From positions 62,001-126,000 of the forward strand of contig NZ_JACXZA010000004.1 in NCBI RefSeq assembly GCF_014779765.1: 64,000 nt of DNA, written 5' to 3'. Positions 50,801 through 59,388 of this stretch are shown piece by piece. A program made the translations under genes and the position numbers. The DNA comes from Paenibacillus terricola. Lineage in GTDB: Bacteria > Bacillota > Bacilli > Paenibacillales > Paenibacillaceae. Position 1 is the stretch's first letter. The number at the start of each line of letters is the position of its first letter. The notes under the pieces were generated by a model. That model was not told the DNA's origin. It made no database searches and saw only the letters and a program-made list of their open reading frames with translations.

Positions 50801-52224
50801 AGCAGCAAGATGAGGACAACTACAGCTGCGGCTGTCGTCTGGAGGCGGCCTACATATCGGGCAAATACCGAGAGGCGCTGTATTGGGCGAAGCGGGGACG
50901 AGCGAATGAGCTGCCATTGGATTGGATACGAATCCGTAAGCAACGCGTATTCGAGACGCTGGCATTATCGGCGTTATTCTTCGAGACGAATGAAGAAGAA
51001 CGCAAGCGGATTCGGAAGGCTATACGTACACAGTTACGCAAAATGAAGAGCTGGCGTGGATTTATGGGACATGCTTCCTCCGCTTATCTGTTGGTGAAGG
51101 CAGAGGAGGAACGAACGAACGGAGACTTGATGGAGGCTGTGCGAGGCTATATAGCTGCAATCGGGCGGGCGAGGTCCGAGAAATATGTGCTGATGGAAGC
51201 GATAGCTTGCGAACGGCTTGCTACCTATTATCAAGATGACGCACTCAGTCGATCCGGGGCAGCGATTACGATGATGGATGCTTGTGCCGCCTATGCGGAT
51301 TGGGGCATCACATCCAAAGTAACGCAGATTAGAAGTCGGTATGCCGAAATGCTTCACCCGATCTCCCAACGTTATGAGGGGCCGGTTCTGGAGGGGCAAA
51401 TCGAAGACAAGCATGCTAGAATCGAAATGTCTCGTCGGCAGAAAGGTCCCGTGGATGACGTGGCTTCGCAGAATGAAGCGGAATATGAGCTTGTGAGACG
51501 GCTCGTTAATGGGATCGGTGGCACTAAGGATGCTGCTGATTGGACAACGAAGCTCTTGGAAGCTGCCCTTCGACAAGCAGGTGCTGATCGGGGGCTCGTG
51601 CTGAAGTGTCTGGATGATGGTTTCAGCATCGAAGCAGACCGATCGGACCGAGTAGAGAAGGGGGCGACGTCTGGATTGTATGCAGAGAGCGTCCTGCGAC
51701 ATACGGTAATGACTGGGGAACCGCTTGTTCTTCATGATGCGTCTCGAAGCTTCTGGGTGAAAGATACCTACATTGCAACTGGAGAGCTAAGATCGATCCT
51801 GTGCATGCCGATAGCGGTTCCTGGAGATCGCGCTTCGTATTTGCTTTACTTAGAAAATCGGCAGATGCCAGGCGTGTTCTTGGAGCGGGACATACAGGTA
51901 CTGGATCTTCTGGCGACGCGGATTATTTACCTTCACATGTTGGAGGCAGAAGCTGCGGCAGCATCCATGCAGGATGCTGCGACCGATATCGTGTCGTCCG
52001 CGCTAGGCTCCGCTCAACAGGAGTTGACTGAACCGCTGACTGAACGGGAAGTAGAGATTGTGACAGCAATGGCGGAGGGCATGTCCAACAGAGAAATTGC
52101 CGACCGGTTCGGTATTGCGGAGACAACGGTCAAGACGCATACATCCCGAATTATCGGCAAGCTGGGCGTCAAACGACGCGGTCAGGCCGTTGTCAGGGCC
52201 AAGGAGCTGCAATTGATCAAATAA
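47809..52224 (+). CDS. Giant LuxR-type regulator with pseudokinase, AAA, TPR and GAF domains
   Basis: 1471 residues from ATG 47809; GTG 47803 in AGGTGTG is an alternative. Residues about 10-175 are a protein-kinase C-lobe (SDLYALGVICYELLTGQLPF) lacking the N-lobe; the catalytic-loop Asp is replaced (GYLSPDHI), and no DFG is present. Next is an AAA/STAND ATPase (GEAGIGKTT, VVFVDNLHWADD), a long helical TPR-like middle (about 620-1190), a GAF domain (about 1235-1390), and a LuxR helix-turn-helix at the end (LTEREVEIVTAMAEGMSNRE, TVKTHTSRIIGKL). It is probably an ATP-driven signal-integrating activator. It is a paralogue of the gene at 59389. hssRS-hrtBA follows. Confidence 0.88.
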   Translation: MIISRDKILRDYMTHPPIDLAAFIELSVILAGMVYREHQQNRVIGYLSPDHISIQRQEKTARISGNAEGHAAYRSPEQFGRFNLVPSGRSDLYALGVICYELLTGQLPFYPDYEEDWSTVHIRKVPQPISDIRPEVDETLQAVLMKLLAKSPVDRYQSAYGLLEDLLLYQRMLASGGTLAPFQVGRLDTIRTLSLSHCWYGRSAAVMQMEAGLEQAFQGLNAFRWVIGEAGIGKTTLVNKLEQRVVQRGGKMIVVQAEPSGRSVRCGLLLRVLQQWTHQLWSEPSDVITQLKNNLQAKFNREAWAVIVSCWPEAKLLLDSDDTEAASVLGDVKVWDQFEELLPDLIRCMAECKPPLVVFVDNLHWADDGTQTVIRALASAGKTSGLLLIGACQMEEDDDSTRDGMNSNQVADVTWLTERCRANPEEQVALLPLDNDDVKQLVSDALHENSARIRLLARSVRDQTGGNPRSIRLLLEGWLQEKRLSFDETRRQWVWDSEVVRLISRSEANLHLLGTTLSKLQGDRKEFLAMAAAIGPIFRLSNLAEACGRTQDAAFRWLEEAEAEGIIYREYDTGQDNEHDPIYLFVHESIHQMAYALDSAGNMRRHRTIGQLLQRYASESGSDMPHAAIDHLNLAVPVLSETEMKQLMEHNLQAGQEALACGRYARGKYYAESGLQLSTAGTGGETGALDLNTELQLVLVWAEYMDGHVERAKDRLVELNKDSGRLSRAERINIWAPLIQFHAFADNAGAIQYGQEALAAYGWKLREKSSLLSIAKEVMQTGVLLYRKRDKPLPVADPLDKEYAELCRLLELLFFPLLVHDGRALLELYARFIRYGLDKGANESLAIIIGGYELILQRIFPSLVQSVPIAERMFLQIGDTTTLRNRHLLTFLSGMSKQIDKPLEAFATIFNAMRQGLESGDKDFANLVLMICMLGNNGNLNALQELLEYFEDNMRQNADDKTLEMVMLTAGYVAALQDESRTDSFVAIPQTRSGGDPEQQDEDNYSCGCRLEAAYISGKYREALYWAKRGRANELPLDWIRIRKQRVFETLALSALFFETNEEERKRIRKAIRTQLRKMKSWRGFMGHASSAYLLVKAEEERTNGDLMEAVRGYIAAIGRARSEKYVLMEAIACERLATYYQDDALSRSGAAITMMDACAAYADWGITSKVTQIRSRYAEMLHPISQRYEGPVLEGQIEDKHARIEMSRRQKGPVDDVASQNEAEYELVRRLVNGIGGTKDAADWTTKLLEAALRQAGADRGLVLKCLDDGFSIEADRSDRVEKGATSGLYAESVLRHTVMTGEPLVLHDASRSFWVKDTYIATGELRSILCMPIAVPGDRASYLLYLENRQMPGVFLERDIQVLDLLATRIIYLHMLEAEAAAASMQDAATDIVSSALGSAQQELTEPLTEREVEIVTAMAEGMSNREIADRFGIAETTVKTHTSRIIGKLGVKRRGQAVVRAKELQLIK

Positions 52225-52227
52225 CAT

Positions 52228-52286
52228 AAAATGCTCGTCCCTACGTTCTTAAATGAGCGCAGCGACTGAGCATTTTCCTTTTTAAT
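52228..52286 (+). terminator. Terminator with a long loop
   Basis: AAAATGCTC and GAGCATTTT close over about 31 nt and are followed by CCTTTTTA. It ends the LuxR-type gene. Confidence 0.65.
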
Positions 52287-52439
52287 CCGTATGGTAGCTG
52301 GCCAACATGGCACGCGCTTTCTCGGGATCGCCATTCAAGGGGTGGTTTCGCTGTGTGTAGTGACATTAATTTGTAGTCAACTCCGCACTGTGTTTAAATA
52401 CTGTCAGTGAGTCTTATCGATAAAAGGAGGTTGTTAACG

Positions 52440-53114
52440 TTGAACCATTTGCTGCTTGCCGACGATGATCCGAATATTAGAGCGTTGGTGCGTTATGTGA
52501 TGACCCGTGAAGGATATAGCGTACATGAGGCTCAAGATGGGGCCGAGGCGGTCAAGGTAATGGAACGCTCGCCGATTGATATGGCGATCATTGATGTGAT
52601 GATGCCGCATATGGACGGGTTTGAATTATGCGAGCATATTCGGCAGCATTACGATATCCCGATTATTTTGCTCACAGCCAGAGATCAGTTGTCGGATAAA
52701 GAACAAGGTTATCTGATGGGAACGGATGACTATGTGACGAAGCCTTTCGAGCCGGAAGAGCTGCTGTTCCGCGTGAAGGCGTTGTTCCGCCGCTACAAAC
52801 GAGCTGCGGATGACATGATTCGGATGCATCGTATTACCATTGACCGCAAGAACGTTGAAGTGAGCGACGGACAATCCATTATTTTGCTGCCGATGAAGGA
52901 ATTTGAGCTGTTGGCTCAGTTGGCGCAGTACCCGGGTCGTCTCTTTTCCCGCGATGAGTTGATTCGCCTTGTATGGGGTCAGGACTATGAAGGGGACGAG
53001 AATACCGTTAACGTGCATATTAACAGGCTGCGTCAGCGTTTTGCTGATTACGCGGATGACTTCATGATCCAGACGGTGCGGGGAATCGGCTACAAGATCG
53101 TGGTGAAGGACTGA
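52440..53114 (+). CDS. hssR: Response regulator HssR (haem stress)
   Basis: 224 residues from TTG 52440, which has AGGAGG 9 nt upstream; earlier in-frame starts precede that site. The receiver domain spans about 1-120 (LLADDDPNIRALVRYVM, acceptor Asp in AIIDVMMPHMDGFE, and LTARD, KPFEPEELL). The OmpR winged helix spans about 130-224 (LIRLVWGQDYEGDENTVNVH). Its stop overlaps the start of the kinase gene (TGATG). The partner kinase and transporter match HssS and HrtBA, so it should activate hrtBA when haem accumulates. Recognition of hssR rests mainly on this context. Confidence 0.88.
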   Translation: MNHLLLADDDPNIRALVRYVMTREGYSVHEAQDGAEAVKVMERSPIDMAIIDVMMPHMDGFELCEHIRQHYDIPIILLTARDQLSDKEQGYLMGTDDYVTKPFEPEELLFRVKALFRRYKRAADDMIRMHRITIDRKNVEVSDGQSIILLPMKEFELLAQLAQYPGRLFSRDELIRLVWGQDYEGDENTVNVHINRLRQRFADYADDFMIQTVRGIGYKIVVKD

Positions 53115-54493
53115 TGAAGAGCCTATACTATCGCGTGTTTCTGATCACTTTGGCCGTCATCTTCGCCAGTAGTGTGCTGGGGTTCCTCGCTTCGAACATT
53201 TACTACCATGTGAAGCTCAAACCCTATAACGATGAGAAACTCGTTGCCATTGCTGAGCACATGCAGAACTATATTGAATCTGATCCTGCGGGTATGGAGA
53301 GTTATCTTCGCAACGCAGCCGAGCTAGGATACGAGATCTATGTGACGGACGGTCAATCGGACTCGCAATTCTATGGGCGGAACTTCCGCGAGCAGGATCT
53401 GGACAAGCAGGACATCGGGCTCGTACTTGGCGGGGGCACTTATCACGGTGTGGCGCAGTTTCCGAACAAGCCGTTCATCACTGGTTTCTTCGATAACCGC
53501 CTGAGCAATACAGTGGGTGTTCCTGTTCAAGCGTCCGGGAAGACCTTCGCCTTGTTCATGCGTCCCGATGTCCTGCTCCAGTTCGGCGAGCTTCGAACCT
53601 TCTTCGCACTGGTCGGATTGCTCACAGTCATCATCAGCATTTTATTGTTCCTCATCAGTACCCGCTATATTGTGAAGCCGATTACGCGGTTAACCGATGC
53701 TACCAAACGTCTTGCTCAAGGAAACTATAATCATCGACTGTCGACGGGAAGACGCGATGAGATCGGCCAACTGGCTGAACATTTCATGACGATGAGCCGG
53801 GAATTGGAGCGGGTGGATCTTGCGCGCCAGCAATTTGTATCGAATGTGTCGCATGAAATCCAATCGCCGCTTACATCCATCCAAGGGTTCGCCAAAGTAT
53901 TAGCGCAAGGGGATCTACCGGAAGAGGAACGACAACAGTATGCTTCGATTGTTGAAGCCGAGAGCCGACACCTCTCCATGTTGAGCAAGCAGTTGCTGCT
54001 GCTCTCGACGCTGGAACAAGGAGAAGAAGCGCTGAACAAGAAGGACATTTCGTTACGCGGTCATATCCGTCAGGCAGTCGAGATGCTTCACTGGCAGCTG
54101 GAAGAGAAGGATTTGCTGCTAAAGCTGTCTATACCTGAGTCTGTTTCGGTTCACGGCGATGAAGTATTGTTGATGCAAGTATGGACAAATTTGTTGAACA
54201 ACGCGGCAAATCATATTCCGTCGGGTCGAAGCATTGAAGTGCTTGCGGAGGATACGCAATCGTTCACCCGCGTCGTCATCTCGGATACTGGAGAAGGGAT
54301 TGCTCCTGAGCATTTGCCTTATCTATTCGATCGGTTCTTCCGTGTCGATCGTGCACGAGAACGCGCTTCGGGCCGAACGGGCTTGGGGCTCGCTATCGTC
54401 AAGAGGATTGTGCAGCTGCACGAGGGAACGATTGAAGTGAGCAGCTCGCAAGGCGAAGGTACAAGATTCACTGTAACGCTTCCCAAATTGTAA
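53114..54493 (+). CDS. hssS: Sensor histidine kinase HssS (haem sensor)
   Basis: 459 residues. TM1 spans about 7-30, an outer domain about 31-160, and TM2 about 162-185, then HAMP, HisKA (VSNVSHEIQSPLTSIQG) and ATPase (NLLNNAANHI, DTGEGI, TGLGLAIVKRIV). The outer domain carries the distinctive HssS sequence: YHGVAQFPNKPFITGFFDN, NTVGVPV, and ALFMRPDVLLQFGELRTFF, which is closely like the staphylococcal protein. HssS senses haem at the membrane and phosphorylates HssR. The gene overlaps hssR by 1 nt and is followed by hrtBA. Confidence 0.92.
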   Translation: MKSLYYRVFLITLAVIFASSVLGFLASNIYYHVKLKPYNDEKLVAIAEHMQNYIESDPAGMESYLRNAAELGYEIYVTDGQSDSQFYGRNFREQDLDKQDIGLVLGGGTYHGVAQFPNKPFITGFFDNRLSNTVGVPVQASGKTFALFMRPDVLLQFGELRTFFALVGLLTVIISILLFLISTRYIVKPITRLTDATKRLAQGNYNHRLSTGRRDEIGQLAEHFMTMSRELERVDLARQQFVSNVSHEIQSPLTSIQGFAKVLAQGDLPEEERQQYASIVEAESRHLSMLSKQLLLLSTLEQGEEALNKKDISLRGHIRQAVEMLHWQLEEKDLLLKLSIPESVSVHGDEVLLMQVWTNLLNNAANHIPSGRSIEVLAEDTQSFTRVVISDTGEGIAPEHLPYLFDRFFRVDRARERASGRTGLGLAIVKRIVQLHEGTIEVSSSQGEGTRFTVTLPKL

Positions 54494-54499
54494 TTTGTT

Positions 54500-54521
54500 A
54501 TTTATGCGCCATTTATATTCG
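54500..54521 (+). promoter_or_regulatory. Candidate HssR direct repeat before hrtB
   Basis: ATTTATGCGCC and ATTTATATTCG are adjacent 11-bp direct repeats sharing ATTTAT, 38 nt before the hrtB start. HssR binds direct repeats before hrtAB in staphylococci, though of a different sequence. The call is tentative. Confidence 0.4.
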
Positions 54522-54558
54522 CTTCCTATACTGGAGACATCCAAAGGAGGGAAGCATT

Positions 54559-55686
54559 ATGTATTTGGCCATTCGAGAAATGAGATTCGCGAAAGTTCGC
54601 TATTCGCTGATTGCAATAATTATGCTGCTTGTCGCCTTCCTGGTTTTATTCGTTACCGGGCTTGCGCGAGGGCTTGCCTATGATAACGCGGCATCGATTC
54701 AGAATATGAACGCGTCGCATTTTATTATGGAGAAGGATTCGAATCATCGCTTCACCCGCTCGCAGGTCACCGAACAAGTATTGAACCAAGCAGGTTCGGT
54801 TGCAGGACACGAGAACGTGCAGCCGCTTGGCGTTAGGATGACTACGATGACGGCAGAGGGGACAGCCGGCAAGCTGGACGTAACGATTCTAGGAATGAAT
54901 CCAGAGGGCTGGTTGATGCCCAAGGTTACAGAAGGCGCAGCGATTCCATCCAACGGGTCAGGTCGTGTGCTTGTGGATCGTAAGCTGAAGGATTCGGGGG
55001 TTATTGTTGGTACGGTTCTGCTCGATCAGGCTTCAGGCTTGAAATGGACGGTCAGCGGGTTCGTCAGCCATGAATCATTCAGCCATTCGCCTGTCGTGAT
55101 TCTGAATGAACAGGACTGGCAGCAGCTTCAGTCGTTGGCAGCGATGCGACCAGGGACTGGACAGTCTGAAGACGGAAAGATCTATAATGCAGTTGCCGTA
55201 CAGGCGACTAAGCACCAAGCGGAGCAGCTAGCCGCAGCCTTGCCGGACTCCGAGATCGTCACCAAATCCGACGCTGTCTCAGCCATTCCTGGCTATAAGG
55301 AAGAGCAGGGTTCGCTGTGGATGATGATTATCTTCTTGTTTATCATTTCTTCATTTGTACTGGCGGTATTCTTCTATGTTGTTACGATTCAGAAGAGCAG
55401 TCAATTCGGCATCCTTAAGGCGATTGGCACACGGACGGCGTACCTGGTGCGAAGCGTTACGCTACAAGTATTGCTCCTATCCGTAGGCAGCCTATTGATA
55501 AGCATGCTGCTTGTTGAAGGGATGAAGTCGGTCCTGCCTGACGGTATGCCGTTCCTGCTGGAGTCGTCTACATTGGCGTACACGAGTGGCGCCTTTATCG
55601 CGGTGTCGGTAGTCGGGTCATTGCTTTCCGTCTGGAAAGTAACCAGAATAGACGCCTTGGACGCGATTGGGAGGAGTGCGGCATGA
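54559..55686 (+). CDS. hrtB: Haem efflux ABC transporter permease HrtB
   Basis: 375 residues with AAAGGAGG before the ATG. It is a MacB/FtsX-type permease: one N-terminal membrane helix (about 15-37, with YLAIREMRFAKVRYSLIA before it), a large outer domain (about 40-245), then three helices (about 255-280, 300-325, 345-365). FYVVTIQKSSQFGILKAIG matches the HrtB signature. Together with HrtA it expels excess haem from the membrane. It lies 65 nt after hssS and overlaps hrtA by 4 nt (ATGA). Confidence 0.92.
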   Translation: MYLAIREMRFAKVRYSLIAIIMLLVAFLVLFVTGLARGLAYDNAASIQNMNASHFIMEKDSNHRFTRSQVTEQVLNQAGSVAGHENVQPLGVRMTTMTAEGTAGKLDVTILGMNPEGWLMPKVTEGAAIPSNGSGRVLVDRKLKDSGVIVGTVLLDQASGLKWTVSGFVSHESFSHSPVVILNEQDWQQLQSLAAMRPGTGQSEDGKIYNAVAVQATKHQAEQLAAALPDSEIVTKSDAVSAIPGYKEEQGSLWMMIIFLFIISSFVLAVFFYVVTIQKSSQFGILKAIGTRTAYLVRSVTLQVLLLSVGSLLISMLLVEGMKSVLPDGMPFLLESSTLAYTSGAFIAVSVVGSLLSVWKVTRIDALDAIGRSAA

Positions 55687-56360
55687 GACACAGACTGATC
55701 CTGGATAATATCACACATACCTTCGAGGATGGCGGTATGCAGCGAACCGTGCTTGATCACCTGAACCTGCATGTATCGGAAGGGGAATTTGTTGCTGTTA
55801 TGGGGCCGTCCGGTTCCGGGAAGAGCACATTCCTATCGATAGCTGGTGCGCTGCTTAAGCCGACCAGCGGCGTGGTCTTGCTAGATGGGGAATCATTAGC
55901 GGGCAAAGAGAACAACGCCTTGTCCGACATGCGCCTGCACAAGATCGGGTTTATTTTTCAAAGCGCCAACTTGATTCCATATTTGAAGGTGGAAGAACAG
56001 CTGATGCTGGTTGCAAAGCAGGGCGGCATGAAGAAGACGAAGGCGAATGAACGCATTCGGGAGCTGTTGCACAAGCTGGGCTTGGAACACCGCAGGAATG
56101 CCTATCCCGATAAGCTGTCAGGCGGCGAGCGTCAGCGCGTTGCCATCGCAAGAGCGCTCATGAATGATCCAGCGGTGCTGCTGGCGGACGAACCGACGGC
56201 GAGTCTAGATGCCGCAAGAGGAATGGATGTTGTCCGGATGATTGCCAGGGAGGCTCAAGAGCGAGGCAAAAGCGCCGTTATGGTTACGCATGACGAACGG
56301 GTGCTGCCGCTGTGTGACCGTGTTCTTTATTTGGAGAATGGCTGTTTAATCGAGAAATAA
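55683..56360 (+). CDS. hrtA: Haem efflux ABC transporter ATPase HrtA
   Basis: 225 residues, start overlapping the hrtB stop. Walker A is GPSGSGKST, the Q-loop lies in FIFQSANLIPYLKVEEQL, the ABC signature is LSGGERQRVAIARAL, Walker B is VLLADEPTA, and the H-loop lies in VMVTHDERVL. The sequence around IPYLKVEEQLMLV matches HrtA. It powers the HrtB permease. Gene order hssR-hssS-hrtB-hrtA puts sensor and exporter in one direction, unlike the divergent arrangement in staphylococci. Confidence 0.93.
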   Translation: MRHRLILDNITHTFEDGGMQRTVLDHLNLHVSEGEFVAVMGPSGSGKSTFLSIAGALLKPTSGVVLLDGESLAGKENNALSDMRLHKIGFIFQSANLIPYLKVEEQLMLVAKQGGMKKTKANERIRELLHKLGLEHRRNAYPDKLSGGERQRVAIARALMNDPAVLLADEPTASLDAARGMDVVRMIAREAQERGKSAVMVTHDERVLPLCDRVLYLENGCLIEK

Positions 56361-56453
56361 AAATAATTTTTTTTTCAGACATGTCGATTCTGCCGTCATA
56401 GGTTCGTCGCCTTAATAGGAGTTCAAATAAACGACTATGGAAGGACGATGAAC

Positions 56454-56852
56454 ATGACAACACAACTGAATGCTTATATTCAATCGGAGGATGCGAGAGC
56501 GCAGGCTGCATTCTATATGCAGGCACTGGGCGGAGAGGTCCATTCGGTGATGACTTACGGGCAAATCCCTGGAGCGCCGGAAGAAAACAAGGACAAAGTG
56601 ATGCATATGGTTCTGTCTGTGGCAGGAGGCAACATCCTGTTCCTGGCTGATTCCCCTTTCGGAGCATCCCCATCAGGAAGATCCGTTTCACTATCGCTTA
56701 CGTTTGATGACGAGGCGAAAGCTCGTCAATCTTTCGAGAAATTAGCTCAAGATGGCACTGTAAAGTACCCGTTCGTGATGCAGTCTTGGGGAGCCTATTA
56801 TGGAGAGATTGAAGATAAGTTCGGAGTCAATTGGATGATTGTGAAGAAGTAA
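56454..56852 (+). CDS. PhnB-like VOC family protein
   Basis: 132 residues from ATG 56454 (MTTQLNAYIQSEDA), with GGAAGGA 8 nt upstream; ATG 56448 is too close to that site. The VOC fold of the PhnB/YjdN type is seen in AQAAFYMQALGGEVHSVMTY, KVMHMVLSVAGGNILFLAD and, at the end, WGAYYGEIEDKFGVNWMIV. Metal ligands are partly replaced, as is common in this group. Function unknown. A gap of about 90 nt after hrtA with a T-rich run suggests a separate transcript. Confidence 0.85.
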   Translation: MTTQLNAYIQSEDARAQAAFYMQALGGEVHSVMTYGQIPGAPEENKDKVMHMVLSVAGGNILFLADSPFGASPSGRSVSLSLTFDDEAKARQSFEKLAQDGTVKYPFVMQSWGAYYGEIEDKFGVNWMIVKK

Positions 56853-56910
56853 ACTATTGAGATGTTGGATGTTCCGACAGGTAATCGAGCGGATCATTAG
56901 TCGCTATAAG

Positions 56911-56945
56911 GAGCATGGTCTATTCGCAGATCATGCTCTTTTTAT
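56911..56945 (+). terminator. Rho-independent terminator
   Basis: GAGCATGGTC and GATCATGCTC form a 10-bp stem with one G-U pair around an 8-nt loop, followed by TTTTTTATTTT. It ends the PhnB-like gene. Confidence 0.88.
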
Positions 56946-56991
56946 TTTCCGACCGTAACGATAAACACAGACGTTTAACTTGGAGCGTTTT

Positions 56992-57000
56992 TGGTATAAT
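56992..57000 (+). promoter_or_regulatory. Extended -10 promoter
   Basis: TGG-TATAAT is a TGn-extended consensus -10 about 65 nt before the next gene. No good -35 is seen, as is usual for extended -10 promoters. Confidence 0.6.
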
Positions 57001-57065
57001 ATTTGGTAGATCGATAGGGTGCATAGAAGTACGGCCTTAAGAACAACAGAAAACGAGGGATGGAA

Positions 57066-57530
57066 ATGGCGTATACCGTTGATTTTAAGAATGTGTCTAC
57101 CGTTGGCCTGGAATCGTCGCCTGTAGCAGAAGCGCTGGCAGGGCTGCGTGCGAATGAAGCGCGTTATTTTATGAACAAATACAAGCATGAGTTTACAGTT
57201 GTTCCGGCTAGCGAGAGCCAAGCCGATATGGATTATGTGAACAAGATTCTGAAGGAAGAGCGGAATATCGAGTTCGCAGCGAAGCCGCTCGAGACGTCGC
57301 GTTTTCAAGTGGAGAACATCGACTGGACTTATGTCTTTTATGAGGATGGTCTTTCGGTCAATGTCTTATATACGATTGATGACCCTAAGAAGCGGGCCGT
57401 TGGCTTCAAGCTGTCTGATGGCATGGAAGTGCCGAAAGAGCTCGAAGAGAAGTTTAAGTTTGCTAGGCAAAAGTCTAAGCTGGCCGGTACGATTCGCGGC
57501 TCTTACTTCGTCATCAAAGGTGAATATTAA
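57066..57530 (+). CDS. Conserved hypothetical protein
   Basis: 154 residues from ATG 57066 (MAYTVDFKNVSTVGLES), which has GAGGG 6 nt upstream; ATG 57060 touches that site. It has no signal peptide or membrane segment. The composition is that of a globular cytosolic alpha/beta protein, with LRANEARYFMNKYKHEFTVV and IDWTYVFYEDGLSVNVLYTI as the most striking stretches. I do not recognise a domain. It is monocistronic with its own promoter and a strong terminator, so it is a real expressed gene of unknown role. Confidence 0.75.
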   Translation: MAYTVDFKNVSTVGLESSPVAEALAGLRANEARYFMNKYKHEFTVVPASESQADMDYVNKILKEERNIEFAAKPLETSRFQVENIDWTYVFYEDGLSVNVLYTIDDPKKRAVGFKLSDGMEVPKELEEKFKFARQKSKLAGTIRGSYFVIKGEY

Positions 57531-57539
57531 TCATTCATG

Positions 57540-57576
57540 AGCCTCTATCCCGAGTATGGGATAGGGGCTTTATCTT
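57540..57576. terminator. Rho-independent terminator
   Basis: AGCCTCTATCCC and GGGATAGGGGCT pair in a 12-bp stem with one G-U pair around GAGTAT, followed by TTATCTTT. It ends the hypothetical gene. Confidence 0.85.
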
Positions 57577-57629
57577 TATAAGAAGAAGAGGAGGACGGCC
57601 TGATCGGTCCGCCCTCCCGCAATCTTAGG

Positions 57630-59174
57630 TCACTTCTCCGAGTCCGACTGTTCCTTCTCCGGCCTTGCATTTGATTCCTCTGCCTTCATGGAGGGTTCCC
57701 CGACTGATGGGGGAGCCAATGGTCTTCGTTCCAACTTGAAATTAAACTTTCGCAGCAGCAGGAGGATAATGACCATAAGCACTGCGAGTATAATCACGCC
57801 GCCGGCAACGAGCACAATAACGGTCCAATTCGTTCCGGTCTCGGCGGGAGCATTGTTCATTTTCATACGGGAATCGGAAATAAACGTCTGGATATAAGGG
57901 TAGCCGGGATTGAGCTCATTGACTTCACGGAATTTATCAAGGGCGCGGGCATACTTGCCTTCATTGTAGAGGGCCAGCCCTTCTTTATACAGGGCAGTCA
58001 GTTGGCTTTCCGCCGGTGTGACGTTCAATTCCTTCAGGAACTGGTTGGCGATATTAATCGGGATGACAAAATTCATGCCCTGAACTTCGGCGCCATTGTT
58101 GGAATCGATACTGCCGAACGTGGCGACGCCGATGACTTCCCCTTGCGCATTAAAAACAGGACCGCCGCTGTTGCCATGAGTCATTGCAGCGTCGACCTGA
58201 AGGATATCCCAACCGCCAGGCATCGTCTTGCGAGCACTGATGAGTCCCGACGTGAGCGACGATTCCACTATACTTTCTTCGGCCAGCATCGGGTTAAAGG
58301 TGGCGGCGCCCGGATAGCCGATCACATAAATTTGATCCCCTGTACGCAGCGCGCTGTCATCGCCAAGCGGGACCGTTGGCAGATTGTCTTCATCGATTTT
58401 GAGAATGGCGATGTCCTTGCCTGGGCTTGGCTCTCCGCGTTTCTTAACCTCGCTGGCGAATCCCTTCTGCAACACTTGAACGCCAGGTATGGCAACGCCC
58501 ATCTGGGTGTACACTTGGGTTTGAACTTCGGCAAGCGTCGTGTATCGGATATAGAAGCCGGCGGCCGCGTTACGCAGCTGCTGTAGGGTTTCTTCCGTTG
58601 GCTTGTAGTTGGATCCTTGTAGCTCGTTAACAAAATCGGTAACGTCCTGCTCAATCAGCTCCTGCAATCCTGTCGTAATGAGAAGCTCTTTAAGCTGGTC
58701 CTCAGGCGTGTAGACCACATGGGCATTGGTCAGAATATAGCCGTCCGGGGTAATGATGAAGCCGGTTCCCGTCGCGCCAGCCTTCACTTCTCGGGTCGTT
58801 ACGACATCGGTTGGAATGAGGTATTTGAAAGGGTCTTTGAAGATCGCTGCCAGTATCGCATCCATGATGGCGTTGGTGTCGTTGCTCAGTGTCCCATTCA
58901 TAATGTCCGCAGCCAGCTTGTTCTGCAGCTGCGCAATGGCATCCTGCGACATGACCACGCCAGGCGTAGACAGTTTAGCCGTATACAGGGTTGCGATCAT
59001 GACAACACCGGGTTTGTTCGTGTCGGCAATGACCCTTGGGTCCATAGGGCTCTGTTCCGCAGCATCCGCTGGCAGGGCGCACACGGCAAAGACCAATACA
59101 GAAGCAAGGAAGAGGACGATCAGTCGGCTAGGCACTTGTTTCAACCGACGATAATCCCCGCGAGAGTAATTCAT
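57630..59174 (-). CDS. Secreted, membrane-anchored trypsin-like (HtrA-type) serine protease
   Basis: 514 residues, AAGGAGGAG before the ATG. A signal peptide (about 16-39, ending PADAA) is followed by a chymotrypsin-fold domain (about 45-380). The triad is His in ILTNAHVV, Asp in GKDIAILKID and Ser in THGNSGGPVF. A roughly 100-residue helical insertion sits between His and Asp. Next come a TPR-like pair of helices (about 385-435, LYNEGKYARALDKFREVNEL) and a transmembrane helix (about 450-473), with a charged cytoplasmic tail. There is no PDZ domain, unlike DegP. The reversed anchor and TPR suggest a regulated surface protease. Confidence 0.88.
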   Translation of the reverse strand: MNYSRGDYRRLKQVPSRLIVLFLASVLVFAVCALPADAAEQSPMDPRVIADTNKPGVVMIATLYTAKLSTPGVVMSQDAIAQLQNKLAADIMNGTLSNDTNAIMDAILAAIFKDPFKYLIPTDVVTTREVKAGATGTGFIITPDGYILTNAHVVYTPEDQLKELLITTGLQELIEQDVTDFVNELQGSNYKPTEETLQQLRNAAAGFYIRYTTLAEVQTQVYTQMGVAIPGVQVLQKGFASEVKKRGEPSPGKDIAILKIDEDNLPTVPLGDDSALRTGDQIYVIGYPGAATFNPMLAEESIVESSLTSGLISARKTMPGGWDILQVDAAMTHGNSGGPVFNAQGEVIGVATFGSIDSNNGAEVQGMNFVIPINIANQFLKELNVTPAESQLTALYKEGLALYNEGKYARALDKFREVNELNPGYPYIQTFISDSRMKMNNAPAETGTNWTVIVLVAGGVIILAVLMVIILLLLRKFNFKLERRPLAPPSVGEPSMKAEESNARPEKEQSDSEK

Positions 59175-59388
59175 TCAAGCTCCTCCTTAAGAAACCCCCT
59201 ATTTATGGTAACAAATGGGGAATTTTAAAGTACGGAACGATTATATTGGGCAGGGCCTGCGATTAGAATAACAAATGACATCAGCGGTGCGGTCACATAT
59301 GTTTATATTGTGGATCAGTAGAGTATTAACCAATAGAGACCCACAGCTTTGCGCTGAGGGGCTCTTGCTTGATGAATAGAGGCTTTTG

